Source of the DNA: Streptomyces sp. NBC_00236
GTDB lineage: Bacteria; Actinomycetota; Actinomycetes; Streptomycetales; Streptomycetaceae
Assembly (NCBI RefSeq): GCF_036195045.1
Contig: NZ_CP108100.1
Location: forward strand, 6,634,001-6,698,000
Reading direction: 5' to 3'
DNA length: 64,000 bases
Shown here: piece by piece, positions 35,180 to 43,144 of the stretch
How positions within the stretch are numbered: position 1 is the stretch's first letter
How the letters are laid out: every line of letters begins with the position of its first letter
The notes under the pieces: generated by a model
The model's input: only the letters and a program-made list of their open reading frames with translations
Databases searched by the model: none
What the model was told of the DNA's origin: nothing
Program-made: the position numbers and the translations under genes

Positions 35180-35951
35180 ACTGGGCCATCGACCAGCGGT
35201 AGCCGAGCGCGATCAGTGCGAGGCACCAGGCGATCGCGATCCACCAGTCGTTGCCGATCTCGGTGCCGAGAAGCAGGCCACGCAGGGTTTCGATGGCGGG
35301 GGTGAAGGGCTGGTACTCGGCGATCGGCCGGAACCAGCCCGGCATCGTGTCGGCCGGGATGAAGGCGCTGGAGATGAGCGGGAGAAGGATCAGCGGCATG
35401 GCCATGTTGCCGGCCGCCTCGGCGTTCGGGCTGGCCATGCCCATCCCGACGGCGATCCAGGTGAGCGCGGTGGCGAACAGGGCGAGCAGCCCGAATGCCG
35501 CGAGCCACTCCAGGGCGGTGGCGTCCGTGGACCGGAACCCGATGGCCACGGCGACCAGGCCGACGAGGAGCAGGCTGGCGAGTACCTGAAGCACACTGCC
35601 GACGACGTGCCCGACGATCACCGAGCCGCGGTAGACCGCCATCGTGCGGAAGCGGGCGATGAGGCCCTCGGTCATATCGGTGGAGACGGAGACGGCGGCC
35701 CCGATCACGGTGCTTCCGATGGTCATCATCAAGATGCCCGGGACGATGTAGGCGATGTAGTCGGAGCGGTCCGCGGTGCCGCCGCCGATGCCCGCGCTCA
35801 TGACGTCGCCGAAGATGTAGACGAAGAGCAGCAGCATCATGATCGGCGTGAGCAGCAGGTTCAGGGTCATGGACGGGTAGCGCCGGGCGTGCAGGAGGTT
35901 GCGGCGGAGCATGGTGTTCGAGTCGCGGACGGCGAGGGCGAGGGTACTCAT
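35160..35951 (-). CDS. ABC-2 type permease, DrrB-like (copy 2)
   Basis: Permease of 263 residues, paralog of the gene at 18690. Landmarks are NLLLTPIMMLLLFVYIFGDV, DYIAYIVPGILMMTIGSTVI, TDMTEGLIARFRTMAVYRGS and FIPADTMPGWFRPIAEYQPF. The ATG overlaps the ATPase stop (ATGA) and its 3' end overlaps the convergent regulator gene by 20 bases. The likely role is export of a small molecule made or sensed by the neighbouring genes. Confidence 0.9.
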   Translation of the reverse strand: MSTLALAVRDSNTMLRRNLLHARRYPSMTLNLLLTPIMMLLLFVYIFGDVMSAGIGGGTADRSDYIAYIVPGILMMTIGSTVIGAAVSVSTDMTEGLIARFRTMAVYRGSVIVGHVVGSVLQVLASLLLVGLVAVAIGFRSTDATALEWLAAFGLLALFATALTWIAVGMGMASPNAEAAGNMAMPLILLPLISSAFIPADTMPGWFRPIAEYQPFTPAIETLRGLLLGTEIGNDWWIAIAWCLALIALGYRWSMAQFNRDPK

Positions 35952-36926
35952 CGGGCTGTCTCCTTGGACTGGGCGGCCTGGGCCGGCACGGTGGAGCTGG
36001 TGAGGGCGAAGAACACGTCGTCGAGGTCGGGGGTGTGGACGGTGAGTTCGTCGGCCTCGATGCCGGCGGAGTCCAGCCAGTCGAGGATGGCGCGCAGTTC
36101 GCGCTGGGTGCCGTCGCTGGGGATGTGGAGTGACAGTGCCTCGTCGTTCCGGGTGGCCTCGCGCAGGGCGGTGGCGGCTGAGCGGTAGGTGTGGGGGTCG
36201 GTGAAGCGGAGGCGGACGTGTCCGCCGGGGACGAGTCGTTTGAGTTCCTCGGCGGTGCCTTCGGCGGCGATTGTGCCGTTGTTCAGTACGGCGATGCGGT
36301 CGGCGAGTTCGTCGGCTTCTTCGAGGTACTGGGTGGTGAGGAAGACGGTGACGCCGTGGGTGACGAGGGTGCGGATGATGTTCCACATGGTGTGGCGGGA
36401 GCGGGGGTCGAGGCCGGTGGTGGGTTCGTCGAGGAAGATGATGCGGGGGTTGCCGACGAGGGTCATGGCGATGTCGAGGCGGCGTTTCATGCCGCCGGAG
36501 TAGGTGGAGGCGGGTTTTTTCGCGGCGTGGGTGAGGTCGAAGCGTTCGAGGAGTTCGGCGGCGACCCGGCGTCCTTCCTGCTTGGAGAGGTGGTGGAGGT
36601 CGGCCATGAGGAGCATGTTCTCCTCGCCGGTGATGAGTCCGTCGACGGCGGAGAACTGTCCGGTGACGCCGATGGTGGCGCGTACGGCCTGGGGGGCGGT
36701 GGTCAGGTTGTGGCCGCCGACGTGGAGGTCGCCGGCGTCGGCGGTGACGAGGGTGGAGAGGGATCTTCACGGCGGTGGTCTTGCCGGCGCCGTTCGGTCC
36801 CAGCAGCGCGAAGACCGTCCCGGCCGGCACCTCGATGTCGATGCCGTCGAGGACTGTCTTGTCCCCGTAGGCCTTGTGCAGCCCCTTGGCCGCGATGGCG
36901 AGAGAGTGCGAAGTGGTTGTCGTCAT
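35948..36926 (-). pseudogene. ABC ATPase, DrrA-like (copy 2), with the same +1 frameshift
   Basis: Same architecture as copy 1: Walker A LLGPNGAGKTTAVKI in the upstream frame, then an extra C (GGG on the plus strand at 36760-36762), then signature YSGGMKRRLDIA and Walker B RIIFLDEPTTGLDPR in the +1 frame. From the ATG at 36616, about 205 residues differ from copy 1 at only three positions, while sequence before Walker A and after residue 205 is clearly diverged. That suggests recent gene conversion across the frameshift. Start taken as ATG 36926; ATG 36956 is possible. Functional status is uncertain, as for copy 1. Confidence 0.85.
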
Positions 36927-36958
36927 GCCGAGGAGGTTGCGGCAGGGCACATTCACTG

Positions 36959-36990
36959 CGGTTTCACGACGGTTTCAGCGCCCTGAAACC
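36959..36990. promoter_or_regulatory. SARP-type heptamer repeats and palindrome before ABC copy 2
   Basis: GGTTTCA occurs at 36960-36966 and 36971-36977, separated by 4 bases (period 11), which is the layout of SARP/AfsR-family binding sites. The second copy also forms the palindrome GGTTTCAG-CGCC-CTGAAACC (36971-36990). It lies 33 bases upstream of the ATPase ATG (minus strand) and 170 bases upstream of the divergent monooxygenase. No equivalent precedes ABC copy 1. Confidence 0.55.
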
Positions 36991-37162
36991 GGGCCTCGGA
37001 CGCGCCCTCCCCAGTGCCTCGTGGGCGAGGAATCCCGTGGCGCCGGGCAGCCGGCCCCACTCCGATGCCCCGGGTATCGCCGTGCGCCCTGGGCATGGAG
37101 GCCCGCAACCGGGATGATGAGCGGGCTGGACACGGCCATCGCCCGAACGGGAGTGACAGCTG

Positions 37163-38626
37163 ATGAGAGCGTGCGTGGTCGGGGCCGGCCCCGGGGGAAT
37201 CGCCACCGCCAAGGTGCTGCTGGAGAACGGCTTCGACGTCACGGTCTTCGACAAGTACCAGCAGGTCGGCGGAGTCTGGTCAGCAGAGGGCTGCTACGAC
37301 GGGCTGGCGAACCAGTCCGCGCGCCGCATCTTCGAGTTCGCCGACCTGCCGAACCGCCTGCACTTCGCCGGCGCGGTGGAGACGCAGCGCTATCTGGCGA
37401 GCTACGCGGAGACCTTCGGTGTACTGGACCGCGTCCGGCCCGGTTCCGAAGTGGTCTCCGTCCGGCCGGTGGAGGGGCCCGGGCGGATGGGCGCCTGCGG
37501 CTGGACGGTCGGCTCCCGGCCCGCCGGGGACGGGGCGGCGGACGTTCATCGCGAGACATTCGACTGTGTCGTGGTCGCCAGTGGGGCTCATCATCATGTG
37601 CGCATGCCCGAGCTGCCCGGGCGTGAGCTGTTCCGTGGGACGGTACTGCACTCCAACGAGGTGCGGGCCGGGGCGTTCAAGGGGCAGCGCGTGGTTGTCG
37701 TGGGCGGCGGCAAGTCCGCACTGGACCTGGTCACCCGAGCCGCACGCGAGGCGGCCTCGGCCACGCTCGTGCAGCGCAAGGTGAACTGGATGATCCCCGA
37801 GCGCTATCTGCTCGGCCTGGTCGGGTACAAGTGGATCCTGTTCACCCGGCTCGGTGAGGCGCTCCTGCCCCGCTACCACGATCCGGCCTGTGTCCCTCCG
37901 GTCGACCGCATCGACGAGCGGGTCAAGCGGGCCCTGTGGTGGCTCATCACCCACGACACGCTGCTCTCCACCGGGCTGTACCGGTTGCCGAAGCACCTGC
38001 GGCCCGCTCACGCGCTCCCCTTCCACCTCGCCCACGCGGGAGTGATGCCACGCGGCTACGTGCGGGCCGTCCGCCGCGGTCTGATCGCCCCCAGAGTCAG
38101 TGCCGTCGAGGCGTACACCGACAAGGGGCTGCGACTGGCGACGGGCGAGGAAGCGGCGGCGGATGTCGTCGTGTTCGCCACGGGGCACCACAAGACCTTC
38201 CCGTTCCTGGACCCGAGGGTGCGCGTGCACGATGCCGACGGTCGGCTGCGGCTCTACCGAGGCATCGTGCCCCCCGGCGCCGACCGGCTGGGGTTCGTCG
38301 GATTCCGGCAGGTGTTCAACAACATCATGGGAATGGAACTCACCGCACACTGGCTGACCGGACATTTCCTGGAGAGGCTGCTCACCGCCCCGGGCGAACA
38401 GGAGATGGAGGAGGCCACCGACGCTCGCCTGGCCTGGCAGGAGCAGGTACTGCCGGGCTCCGGCGGCTACGACTTCGGCCCGTACGACATCCACTGTGCG
38501 GACGAGCTCCTGCACGACATGGGGGTGCCGTCGCGCCGGGCAGGCAACCTGCTGGCCGAATACCTGCTTCCCGGCGGAGTGGCACACCGCTACGCGGGCC
38601 TGAGCCGAGCGCGTGCGGAATGTTGA
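37163..38626 (+). CDS. Flavin-containing monooxygenase (FMO/BVMO-like)
   Basis: Class B flavoprotein monooxygenase of 487 residues. It has an N-terminal FAD Rossmann motif CVVGAGPGGIATAKV, the FMO fingerprint in FRGTVLHSNEV (F-x-G-x-x-x-H), an NADPH Rossmann motif VVVVGGGKSALDL, and ATGHHKTFPFLD near the C-terminal FAD contact. GGGAG precedes the ATG by about 9 bases. It oxygenates a nucleophilic N or S centre or a ketone; the substrate is unknown. It is divergent from ABC copy 2 and may share the control region there. Confidence 0.9.
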   Translation: MRACVVGAGPGGIATAKVLLENGFDVTVFDKYQQVGGVWSAEGCYDGLANQSARRIFEFADLPNRLHFAGAVETQRYLASYAETFGVLDRVRPGSEVVSVRPVEGPGRMGACGWTVGSRPAGDGAADVHRETFDCVVVASGAHHHVRMPELPGRELFRGTVLHSNEVRAGAFKGQRVVVVGGGKSALDLVTRAAREAASATLVQRKVNWMIPERYLLGLVGYKWILFTRLGEALLPRYHDPACVPPVDRIDERVKRALWWLITHDTLLSTGLYRLPKHLRPAHALPFHLAHAGVMPRGYVRAVRRGLIAPRVSAVEAYTDKGLRLATGEEAAADVVVFATGHHKTFPFLDPRVRVHDADGRLRLYRGIVPPGADRLGFVGFRQVFNNIMGMELTAHWLTGHFLERLLTAPGEQEMEEATDARLAWQEQVLPGSGGYDFGPYDIHCADELLHDMGVPSRRAGNLLAEYLLPGGVAHRYAGLSRARAEC

Positions 38627-38644
38627 GCAAGGCGCCTTTACACG

Positions 38645-39550
38645 TCAGGCGGGAACGTAGCCGCGCGTGCGGATGTGGTGCTGAGTGAGGACCGTGAAGG
38701 CGCGCGCGGCGGCGCTCCGGTAGGCGCTTTCCCGCTGCAACAGGGTGACGGTGCGGGCAGGCAGGGCCGGATCGAGGGGAACGGGGGTGAGGAGGGCGTG
38801 CCCATGGGTGATGGCGTCGGGCAGAACGGTGGCGAGTTCCGTACGCCGGACAATCTCGGTGAGGGCCTGGATGGAGTTGGCCTCCACCGCGATGCGTGGC
38901 TGCACCTTGTGAGCGGTGAAGTAGACGTCGATATGGCCACGAGTGGCGAAGTCGTCGCTGAGCAGCGCGAGTTGGCGTCCTGACAGGTCGGCCACAGGCA
39001 AGGGCTGCGGCGGGGCGGGGACGCCCGGGTGTCCGGCGACGACAAGGCTGAGGGTTTCGGCATACAGAGGGGCGGCGGTGATGCCCGGCAGGTGGGCGCC
39101 TTGGAAGGCGATGCCGAGGTCGAGTTCGTCCGCCAGGAGCCCGGCCTCGATGCGGTCCTGGGGCATTTCCTTGATGTCCAGGGTGATGCCGGGGTGGTGG
39201 GCGTGGAGTTCGGCGACGAGAGGGCCGACGAGGTAGGCGGTGAACGTGGGGGTGACCGCGAGGCGGAGGTGGCCCCGGGAGAGGTCGGACACGTCCAGCA
39301 CCGCGCGTTCGGCTGCCGCCAGGTCGCGCAGGGCCCGCCGGGCGTAGTGAACATAGGCCTCTCCGGCATCGGTGAGCCGGACGGTGCGGCCGGTACGGTC
39401 CAGCAGCTGGACGCCGACGGTGCGTTCGAGCTGTTTGACCTGCTGGGAGAGCGTCGGCTGGGAGATGTGCAGGGCTTCGGCGGCGCGGGTGAAATTGGCG
39501 TGCTCGACGACGGCGAGCAGGTAGCGCAGGTGACGGAGTTCCGGAGCCAT
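38645..39550 (-). CDS. cynR: LysR family regulator, CynR-like
   Basis: LysR protein of about 301 residues. The HTH reads VVEHANFTRAAEALHISQPT and LSQQVKQLERTVGVQLLDRT; the effector domain has SRGHLRLAVTPTFTAYLVGP. Similarity to E. coli CynR and the divergent carbonic anhydrase/cyanase genes support a role as the cyanate-responsive activator. The ATG at 39550 matches the usual CynR N-terminus; ATG 39571 in frame would add 7 residues. Confidence 0.88.
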   Translation of the reverse strand: MAPELRHLRYLLAVVEHANFTRAAEALHISQPTLSQQVKQLERTVGVQLLDRTGRTVRLTDAGEAYVHYARRALRDLAAAERAVLDVSDLSRGHLRLAVTPTFTAYLVGPLVAELHAHHPGITLDIKEMPQDRIEAGLLADELDLGIAFQGAHLPGITAAPLYAETLSLVVAGHPGVPAPPQPLPVADLSGRQLALLSDDFATRGHIDVYFTAHKVQPRIAVEANSIQALTEIVRRTELATVLPDAITHGHALLTPVPLDPALPARTVTLLQRESAYRSAAARAFTVLTQHHIRTRGYVPA

Positions 39551-39558
39551 ACCCACGA

Positions 39559-39611
39559 CTATAGGTGACATCGATAGCAGTAATGGATAACACGTCTTGG
39601 ACGCTATAGGT
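39559..39611. promoter_or_regulatory. Candidate CynR binding region
   Basis: CTATAGGTGACATCGATAG (39559-39577) is an interrupted dyad with CTAT and ATAG ends, of the T-N11-A LysR type. The octamer CTATAGGT recurs at 39604-39611, 45 bases away. The first site overlaps the 5' end of the cynR leader and the second sits before the cynT start, as expected for a divergent LysR-controlled promoter. Confidence 0.6.
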
Positions 39612-39675
39612 ACAGGTCATGCACGGTGGAGAACGTCAGCCCCCACGGGGCCGGCATCCACGGAAGGGAGTGACC

Positions 39676-40275
39676 ATGCATGACCTCACCGAGGGAGTCG
39701 CGCGATTCCAGCGAGACGTCTACCCGGCCAAAGCGGAGCTTTTCGCCCACCTGGCCGCGACTCACCGGCCGTCGACACTGTTCATCAGCTGTTCCGATGC
39801 TCGCGTCGTGCCGGAGCTGATCACCCACAGCGAGCCGGGTGAGCTGTTCGTCATCCGCACCGCCGGTAACCTCGTCCCCGCCCACGCGCCCGGCCCGGAC
39901 GGGGTGGCAGCCAGTGTCGAGTACGCCGTCGCGGTCCTGGGCGTGAGCGACATCGTGGTGTGCGGGCACTCCGCCTGCGGCGCGATGACCGCCATCGCCG
40001 AACACCACGACCTCAGTGGCGCCCCGGCGATCGCCGACTGGCTGCGGCACGCGGACGCCTCCGTTGCCCGCGGCGCCGCCGCGGGGGATGCGCAGAAGGT
40101 GGAAGACCTGGTGCGGCAGAACGTGCTCGCCCAGCTGGCGAACCTGGCCACCCACCCCTCGGTGGCGCGGGCTCTGGGCACGAGGTCGGTCACCTTGCGC
40201 GGCTGGGTCTATGACATTCCCACCGGCACCGTCGACGAACTCGACGCCGCCCGTCCGGCCGCCCTGGCAGCCTGA
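39676..40275 (+). CDS. cynT: Beta-class carbonic anhydrase (CynT type)
   Basis: Enzyme of 199 residues. Zinc ligands are Cys39, His98 and Cys101, with the Asp41-Arg43 dyad in CSDAR and the second site in CGHSACGAM. The ATG at 39676 follows AAGGGAG by 5 bases. In cyanate operons the anhydrase keeps bicarbonate available for cyanase by trapping CO2. The last 29 bases, including the stop, are the first unit of a tandem repeat. Confidence 0.93.
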   Translation: MHDLTEGVARFQRDVYPAKAELFAHLAATHRPSTLFISCSDARVVPELITHSEPGELFVIRTAGNLVPAHAPGPDGVAASVEYAVAVLGVSDIVVCGHSACGAMTAIAEHHDLSGAPAIADWLRHADASVARGAAAGDAQKVEDLVRQNVLAQLANLATHPSVARALGTRSVTLRGWVYDIPTGTVDELDAARPAALAA

Positions 40276-40355
40276 CCGCCCGTCCGGCCGCCCTGGCAGC
40301 CTGACCGCCCGCCCGGCCGCCCCTGACCGCCCGTGCGGCCGCCCTCGCAGCCTGA
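40247..40355 (+). repeat. Tandem 29-bp repeat over the cynT stop codon
   Basis: Units at 40247-40275 and 40276-40304 are identical. A third (40305-40326) is shortened to 22 bases and a fourth (40327-40355) has three base changes. Each unit begins CCGCCCG and ends with CTGA, so each copy ends in a potential stop. The units are contiguous with no spacers, so this is not a CRISPR array. The repeat fills half of the cynT-cynS gap. Confidence 0.9.
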
Positions 40356-40473
40356 CCCGGCGCCCGGGCCCGATCCTCTGCCGCCCGATGGCGCGCCCCA
40401 CCACTGAACCCCCGTACCTGCCGTTTCCCTGTCTTCCCCCGGCGAGCGGCACACCCGAAAGGAAGCCCTTCTC

Positions 40474-40944
40474 ATGATCCACGCCCAGTTCGACAGCACC
40501 GCCCGTCAGGCACTGGCCGCCAAGGCCGTCGACGCCAAGATGCGCAAGGACCTGTCCTGGCAGCAGATCTCCGACGCCGCGGGGCTGTCGGTCGCGTTCG
40601 TCACCGCCGCCGTGCTCGGTCAGCACGCACTGCCGAAGGCGTCGGCAGAGGCCGTCTCTGAACTCCTGGGCCTGGACGCCGCAGACGCGACGGTGCTGCA
40701 GACCATCCCGACCCGCGGCTCCGTCCCCGGCGGAATCCCGACCGACCCGACCATCTACCGCTTCTACGAGATGCTCCAGGTCTACGGCACCACGCTCAAG
40801 GCTCTGGTGCACGAGCAGTTCGGCGACGGCATCATCTCCGCGATCAACTTCAAGCTCGACGTGAAGAAGGTCGCCGACCCCGAGGGTGGCGAGCGCGCCG
40901 TCATCACCCTGGACGGCAAGTACCTCCCGACCCAGCCCTTCTGA
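40474..40944 (+). CDS. cynS: Cyanase (cyanate hydratase)
   Basis: Enzyme of 156 residues that converts cyanate plus bicarbonate to ammonia plus CO2 (via carbamate). It has the N-terminal helical domain ([20 protein letters not shown]) and a C-terminal catalytic domain with [15 protein letters not shown]. Catalytic Arg96, Glu99 and Ser122 fall at the same numbers as in the E. coli enzyme. AAAGGAAG precedes the ATG. It is cotranscribed with cynT, probably under CynR. Confidence 0.96.
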   Translation: MIHAQFDSTARQALAAKAVDAKMRKDLSWQQISDAAGLSVAFVTAAVLGQHALPKASAEAVSELLGLDAADATVLQTIPTRGSVPGGIPTDPTIYRFYEMLQVYGTTLKALVHEQFGDGIISAINFKLDVKKVADPEGGERAVITLDGKYLPTQPF

Positions 40945-41075
40945 TCCGGCCGAGCCCGCAGCGCCAGGGGGCGGGCCCGCAACAGCATCGGCCCGCCCCT
41001 CCTTCTCCTGCCGGACGGCTTGACCTCCTTCTCCCGCCGGACGGTACGACCTTCCTGTTCCGCAAAGGACTCCGC

Positions 41076-41282
41076 ATGGACTTCGCACAGCGCACCATCG
41101 GCATCGCCCGTCTCAACGTCGAGGAGGGTGGCCGGCCATGTGCGACCGTGATCGTCAAGGACTGGGACGAGCGGCGCCTGCCCATGCGCTACGAGGAGCG
41201 CGACACGGCAGTTGACGTGTACAGGCTCTGGCAGGAACGCAACGACGGCAAGCGCCGTGCGGCCGACGTCCCCATCGACTGA
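41076..41282 (+). CDS. Small conserved-looking hypothetical protein
   Basis: 68 residues, beginning MDFAQRTIGIARLNVEEGG. It is predicted soluble and mixed alpha/beta. AAAGGA lies 6 bases upstream of the ATG, and codon third positions are strongly GC, so it looks real. It follows cynS by 131 bases on the same strand and may belong to that operon. I do not recognise the family. Confidence 0.6.
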   Translation: MDFAQRTIGIARLNVEEGGRPCATVIVKDWDERRLPMRYEERDTAVDVYRLWQERNDGKRRAADVPID

Positions 41283-41305
41283 CCTCCGCTCCGACCGGCC
41301 CGATC

Positions 41306-41376
41306 GAGAGGCGGTGCGGCCGGGCCGAGAAGGCGGCGCGGCCGAGAAGGCGGCGTGTTCGAGAGGCGGTACGGCC
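41306..41376 (+). repeat. Short imperfect tandem repeats near the old transposon end
   Basis: Four units starting GAGA at 41306, 41327, 41344 and 41361 (periods 21, 17, 17), each with AGGCGG(T/C) and most ending CGGCC. They lie immediately inside the leftover right end of the older element. Confidence 0.6.
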
Positions 41377-41381
41377 AGGCG

Positions 41382-41462
41382 CGTACGGCTGGAGGCTCGC
41401 CGGCGAGGAAGCCGAAACGACTGGGGTCGCCGTAGAACACCTCGACGGGATGACAGCGGACA
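41382..41462 (-). mobile_element. Leftover right end of an older Tn7-like element
   Basis: Homologous, in the same orientation, to the right end of the intact element at 46852-46930. Both have CGTACG(A/G)CT, then TCGC(T/C)GGC, then CGAAACGACTGGG, and both close with GGATGACAGCGG(A/T)CA. Read inward it begins TGTCCGCTGTCATCC. It is followed directly by AGCAC (41463-41467) and then by the left end of the intact element. It is therefore most likely the end of an earlier relative into whose border the present element inserted. Confidence 0.65.
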
Positions 41463-41467
41463 AGCAC
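41463..41467. repeat. Target-site duplication AGCAC, left copy
   Basis: AGCAC between the old right end and the new left end. The same five bases follow the new right end at 46931-46935. Five bases is the duplication length of Tn7 and Tn402-type elements. Confidence 0.7.
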
Positions 41468-41579
41468 TGTCCTTTGACACTGAAGTTAGTCGCCGGGGTC
41501 GCGCTGACCTGCCACGACTAAGTTGGTTGGCAAACGATCACGTGGGATCGGTCGCGGCGTTGGCGGTCACGTCGGCTGG

Positions 41580-42389
41580 TCAGTCCCAGTCGGACGCCGG
41601 CTGATCGACTCGGCCGCCTGTGTGTGGTGTGGGGATGTAGCCCTTCGCACCGTCGGGCAGTTCGGCGACACACGCCGACGAGCAGGCGCTGACCAGCAAA
41701 GGAAGCACGTCGGTGGCCACGCGTAGCGAGATCCACACCTGATGGAGTCCGTCTTGTGCGATCGGATGGTCGCAGACACCGCAGCGATGGATGGCGGTGT
41801 CGCCCCATCGCCGGGGATCCAGGTTCTCCAGATCGAGGTCCGTGACGGAGTCCTGGGCAGGCTGAAGTCTCGGGAAGGGCGGCCGCAGCTTCTCATTGCC
41901 GAACAACGCGCGCGTGCTCACTGTGCTGCGGGTCAGCTTCCAGCATCGGGTGATCTCGTAGGGGAACCAGTGCAGCCGGTATGAGGTGTAGGGGGTGAAC
42001 TCCTCCAGGCTGGTCATGGATCCGATCTCGGGCGGGATGCGAACCAAGTTGCTGCCGTAGAGCACCAGGTGTTTGACCGCCGTCAGCATGGCGATGCTCG
42101 GGGGCAGGGTGATGACCTGCCGCCGCTCTTCCGGGCTCAGCTCGGTGAGGGGACGGAACTCTTCGCGCCCGTCGGCGATGGCCTCATCGACCAGCTCTAG
42201 CAGGTGCTGCCAGCCCGGGGCGGAGGTGTCCTGCCGTTCGGTGTGGAACCCGACGCGGGCTCGCGGTTGCGGCCTGGACTGGTCGAAGCACGAGCACGCG
42301 TCCTGGCGGGGCCCCCGCCGCTCCGGGGCTGGATCTGATGTGTCGCCCCAACGGTTCACGTAGAGCCTCGGTTCTTCCTCGTCCGTCAT
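41580..42389 (-). CDS. LRR and Cys-pair protein carried by the Tn7-like element
   Basis: 269 residues. A low-complexity N-terminus is followed by a short leucine-rich-repeat block (ITLPPSIAMLTAVKHLVLYG, VRIPPEIGSMTSLEEF). A C-terminal region has the cysteine pairs CGVCDHP and CSSACV, about 30 residues apart, which could bind zinc. The same LRR plus PPFPRL plus Cys-pair layout occurs, as I recall, in uncharacterised Streptomyces proteins. It lies 59 bases after tniQ on the same strand and 112 bases from the left end, so it is the only non-core gene. It could be cargo or a fifth transposition/targeting factor. It has no resemblance to TnsE that I can see. Confidence 0.75.
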   Translation of the reverse strand: MTDEEEPRLYVNRWGDTSDPAPERRGPRQDACSCFDQSRPQPRARVGFHTERQDTSAPGWQHLLELVDEAIADGREEFRPLTELSPEERRQVITLPPSIAMLTAVKHLVLYGSNLVRIPPEIGSMTSLEEFTPYTSYRLHWFPYEITRCWKLTRSTVSTRALFGNEKLRPPFPRLQPAQDSVTDLDLENLDPRRWGDTAIHRCGVCDHPIAQDGLHQVWISLRVATDVLPLLVSACSSACVAELPDGAKGYIPTPHTGGRVDQPASDWD

Positions 42390-42448
42390 GGCACCAAGAT
42401 ACGGAGGTTGCTGGGGGCCGCTTCAGTGACTATGCGGGCGAGAGAGAC

Positions 42449-43144
42449 TCAGGGGCGAACGCTTGCGCGGAGAAGCTGGCGCTGCTGATGGGGAATTGCG
42501 TGACGTTCCACATGCGGACGGGACCGGAAGTAGACGTTGATGGAGGAGTAGGACACGGAGACGTCGTGGTCGTCCATCAGCCGGTTCCAGATCTCTCGGA
42601 GATCGAGGCGCTGGGCGAGCATGGCGTCAATCAGGGTTCGTGTTGAGTCGTTGATCGCGGGGGCGGGCCGTCTGACTGGCTGCCCCGTCTTGGGACCTTT
42701 CCTGGACCTGTAGGGGCTCGGAGCTGGCATTTCCAGGATGGTGCGGATGGTCTGGGAGGGCAGTTGGTGGCGTCTGGACAGGTCGCGGATGGTCGCGGTC
42801 CCGGACTGGGCAGTCTCGTGGATGCGGAGGGCCAGGTCCGGGCGGTCGGCCAAGGGGACGTTGCTGGGGTAGCGGACGTTCGGCTTAGTGCGTCGGCGTG
42901 GCGATGCGACGTCGGCCAGGGCTCGTTCGAGTGAGCGTCTGGGGCGGCCGGAGACTGCTGCGAGGCGGGAGAGACTGGGTTTGCCGAACCAGAACGGTGG
43001 GCCGCAGAGGAAACGGTGCAGGTAGCTGGGCTTGAGGTGGTTGGCGCGAGCCAGGCGTCGGATAAAGGAGTCGGTTGTCTCTCCGAGCCGCGGCGGAACC
43101 TGGATGGGCAGCGGGGCAGGTCGGTCCGTTGGCACGCGGGTCAC
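42449..43144 (-). CDS. tniQ: TniQ-like target-selection protein (short form)
   Basis: 231 residues. The TniQ N-terminal signature is present (LPIQVPPRLGETTDSFIRRL, ARANHLKPSYLHRFL). The typical Cys/His zinc-finger cluster is not evident. The C-terminal half has HTH-like segments (RDLSRRHQLPSQTIRTIL, LREIWNRLMDDHDVSVSYSS) that resemble a DNA-binding repeat. The GTG at 43144 overlaps the tniB stop (GTGA); the longer upstream frame is its shadow. It is shorter than classic TniQ/TnsD (about 400-500 residues) and presumably bridges TniB to the target. Confidence 0.82.
   Translation of the reverse strand: MTRVPTDRPAPLPIQVPPRLGETTDSFIRRLARANHLKPSYLHRFLCGPPFWFGKPSLSRLAAVSGRPRRSLERALADVASPRRRTKPNVRYPSNVPLADRPDLALRIHETAQSGTATIRDLSRRHQLPSQTIRTILEMPAPSPYRSRKGPKTGQPVRRPAPAINDSTRTLIDAMLAQRLDLREIWNRLMDDHDVSVSYSSINVYFRSRPHVERHAIPHQQRQLLRASVRP

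Noticed and set aside
37280..38587. A long minus-strand ORF opposite the flavin monooxygenase
   Set aside because: It is the antisense shadow of a clear FMO gene and has no recognisable motifs. The same applies to other long opposite-strand ORFs in this GC-rich window, such as 32264-34936 and 47045-49645.
32060..38626. A complete secondary-metabolite gene cluster
   Set aside because: There is a regulator, an exporter and one oxygenase, but no synthase, synthetase or core biosynthetic enzyme in the window.
40247..40355. CRISPR array
   Set aside because: The 29-bp units are directly contiguous without spacers, the first is coding sequence, and no cas gene is near.
41155..41480. Small minus-strand ORFs over the old transposon end (and 46671-46931 over the right end)
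   Set aside because: They are translations of the terminal repeat sequences, which explains their mutual similarity. They have no ribosome-binding site.
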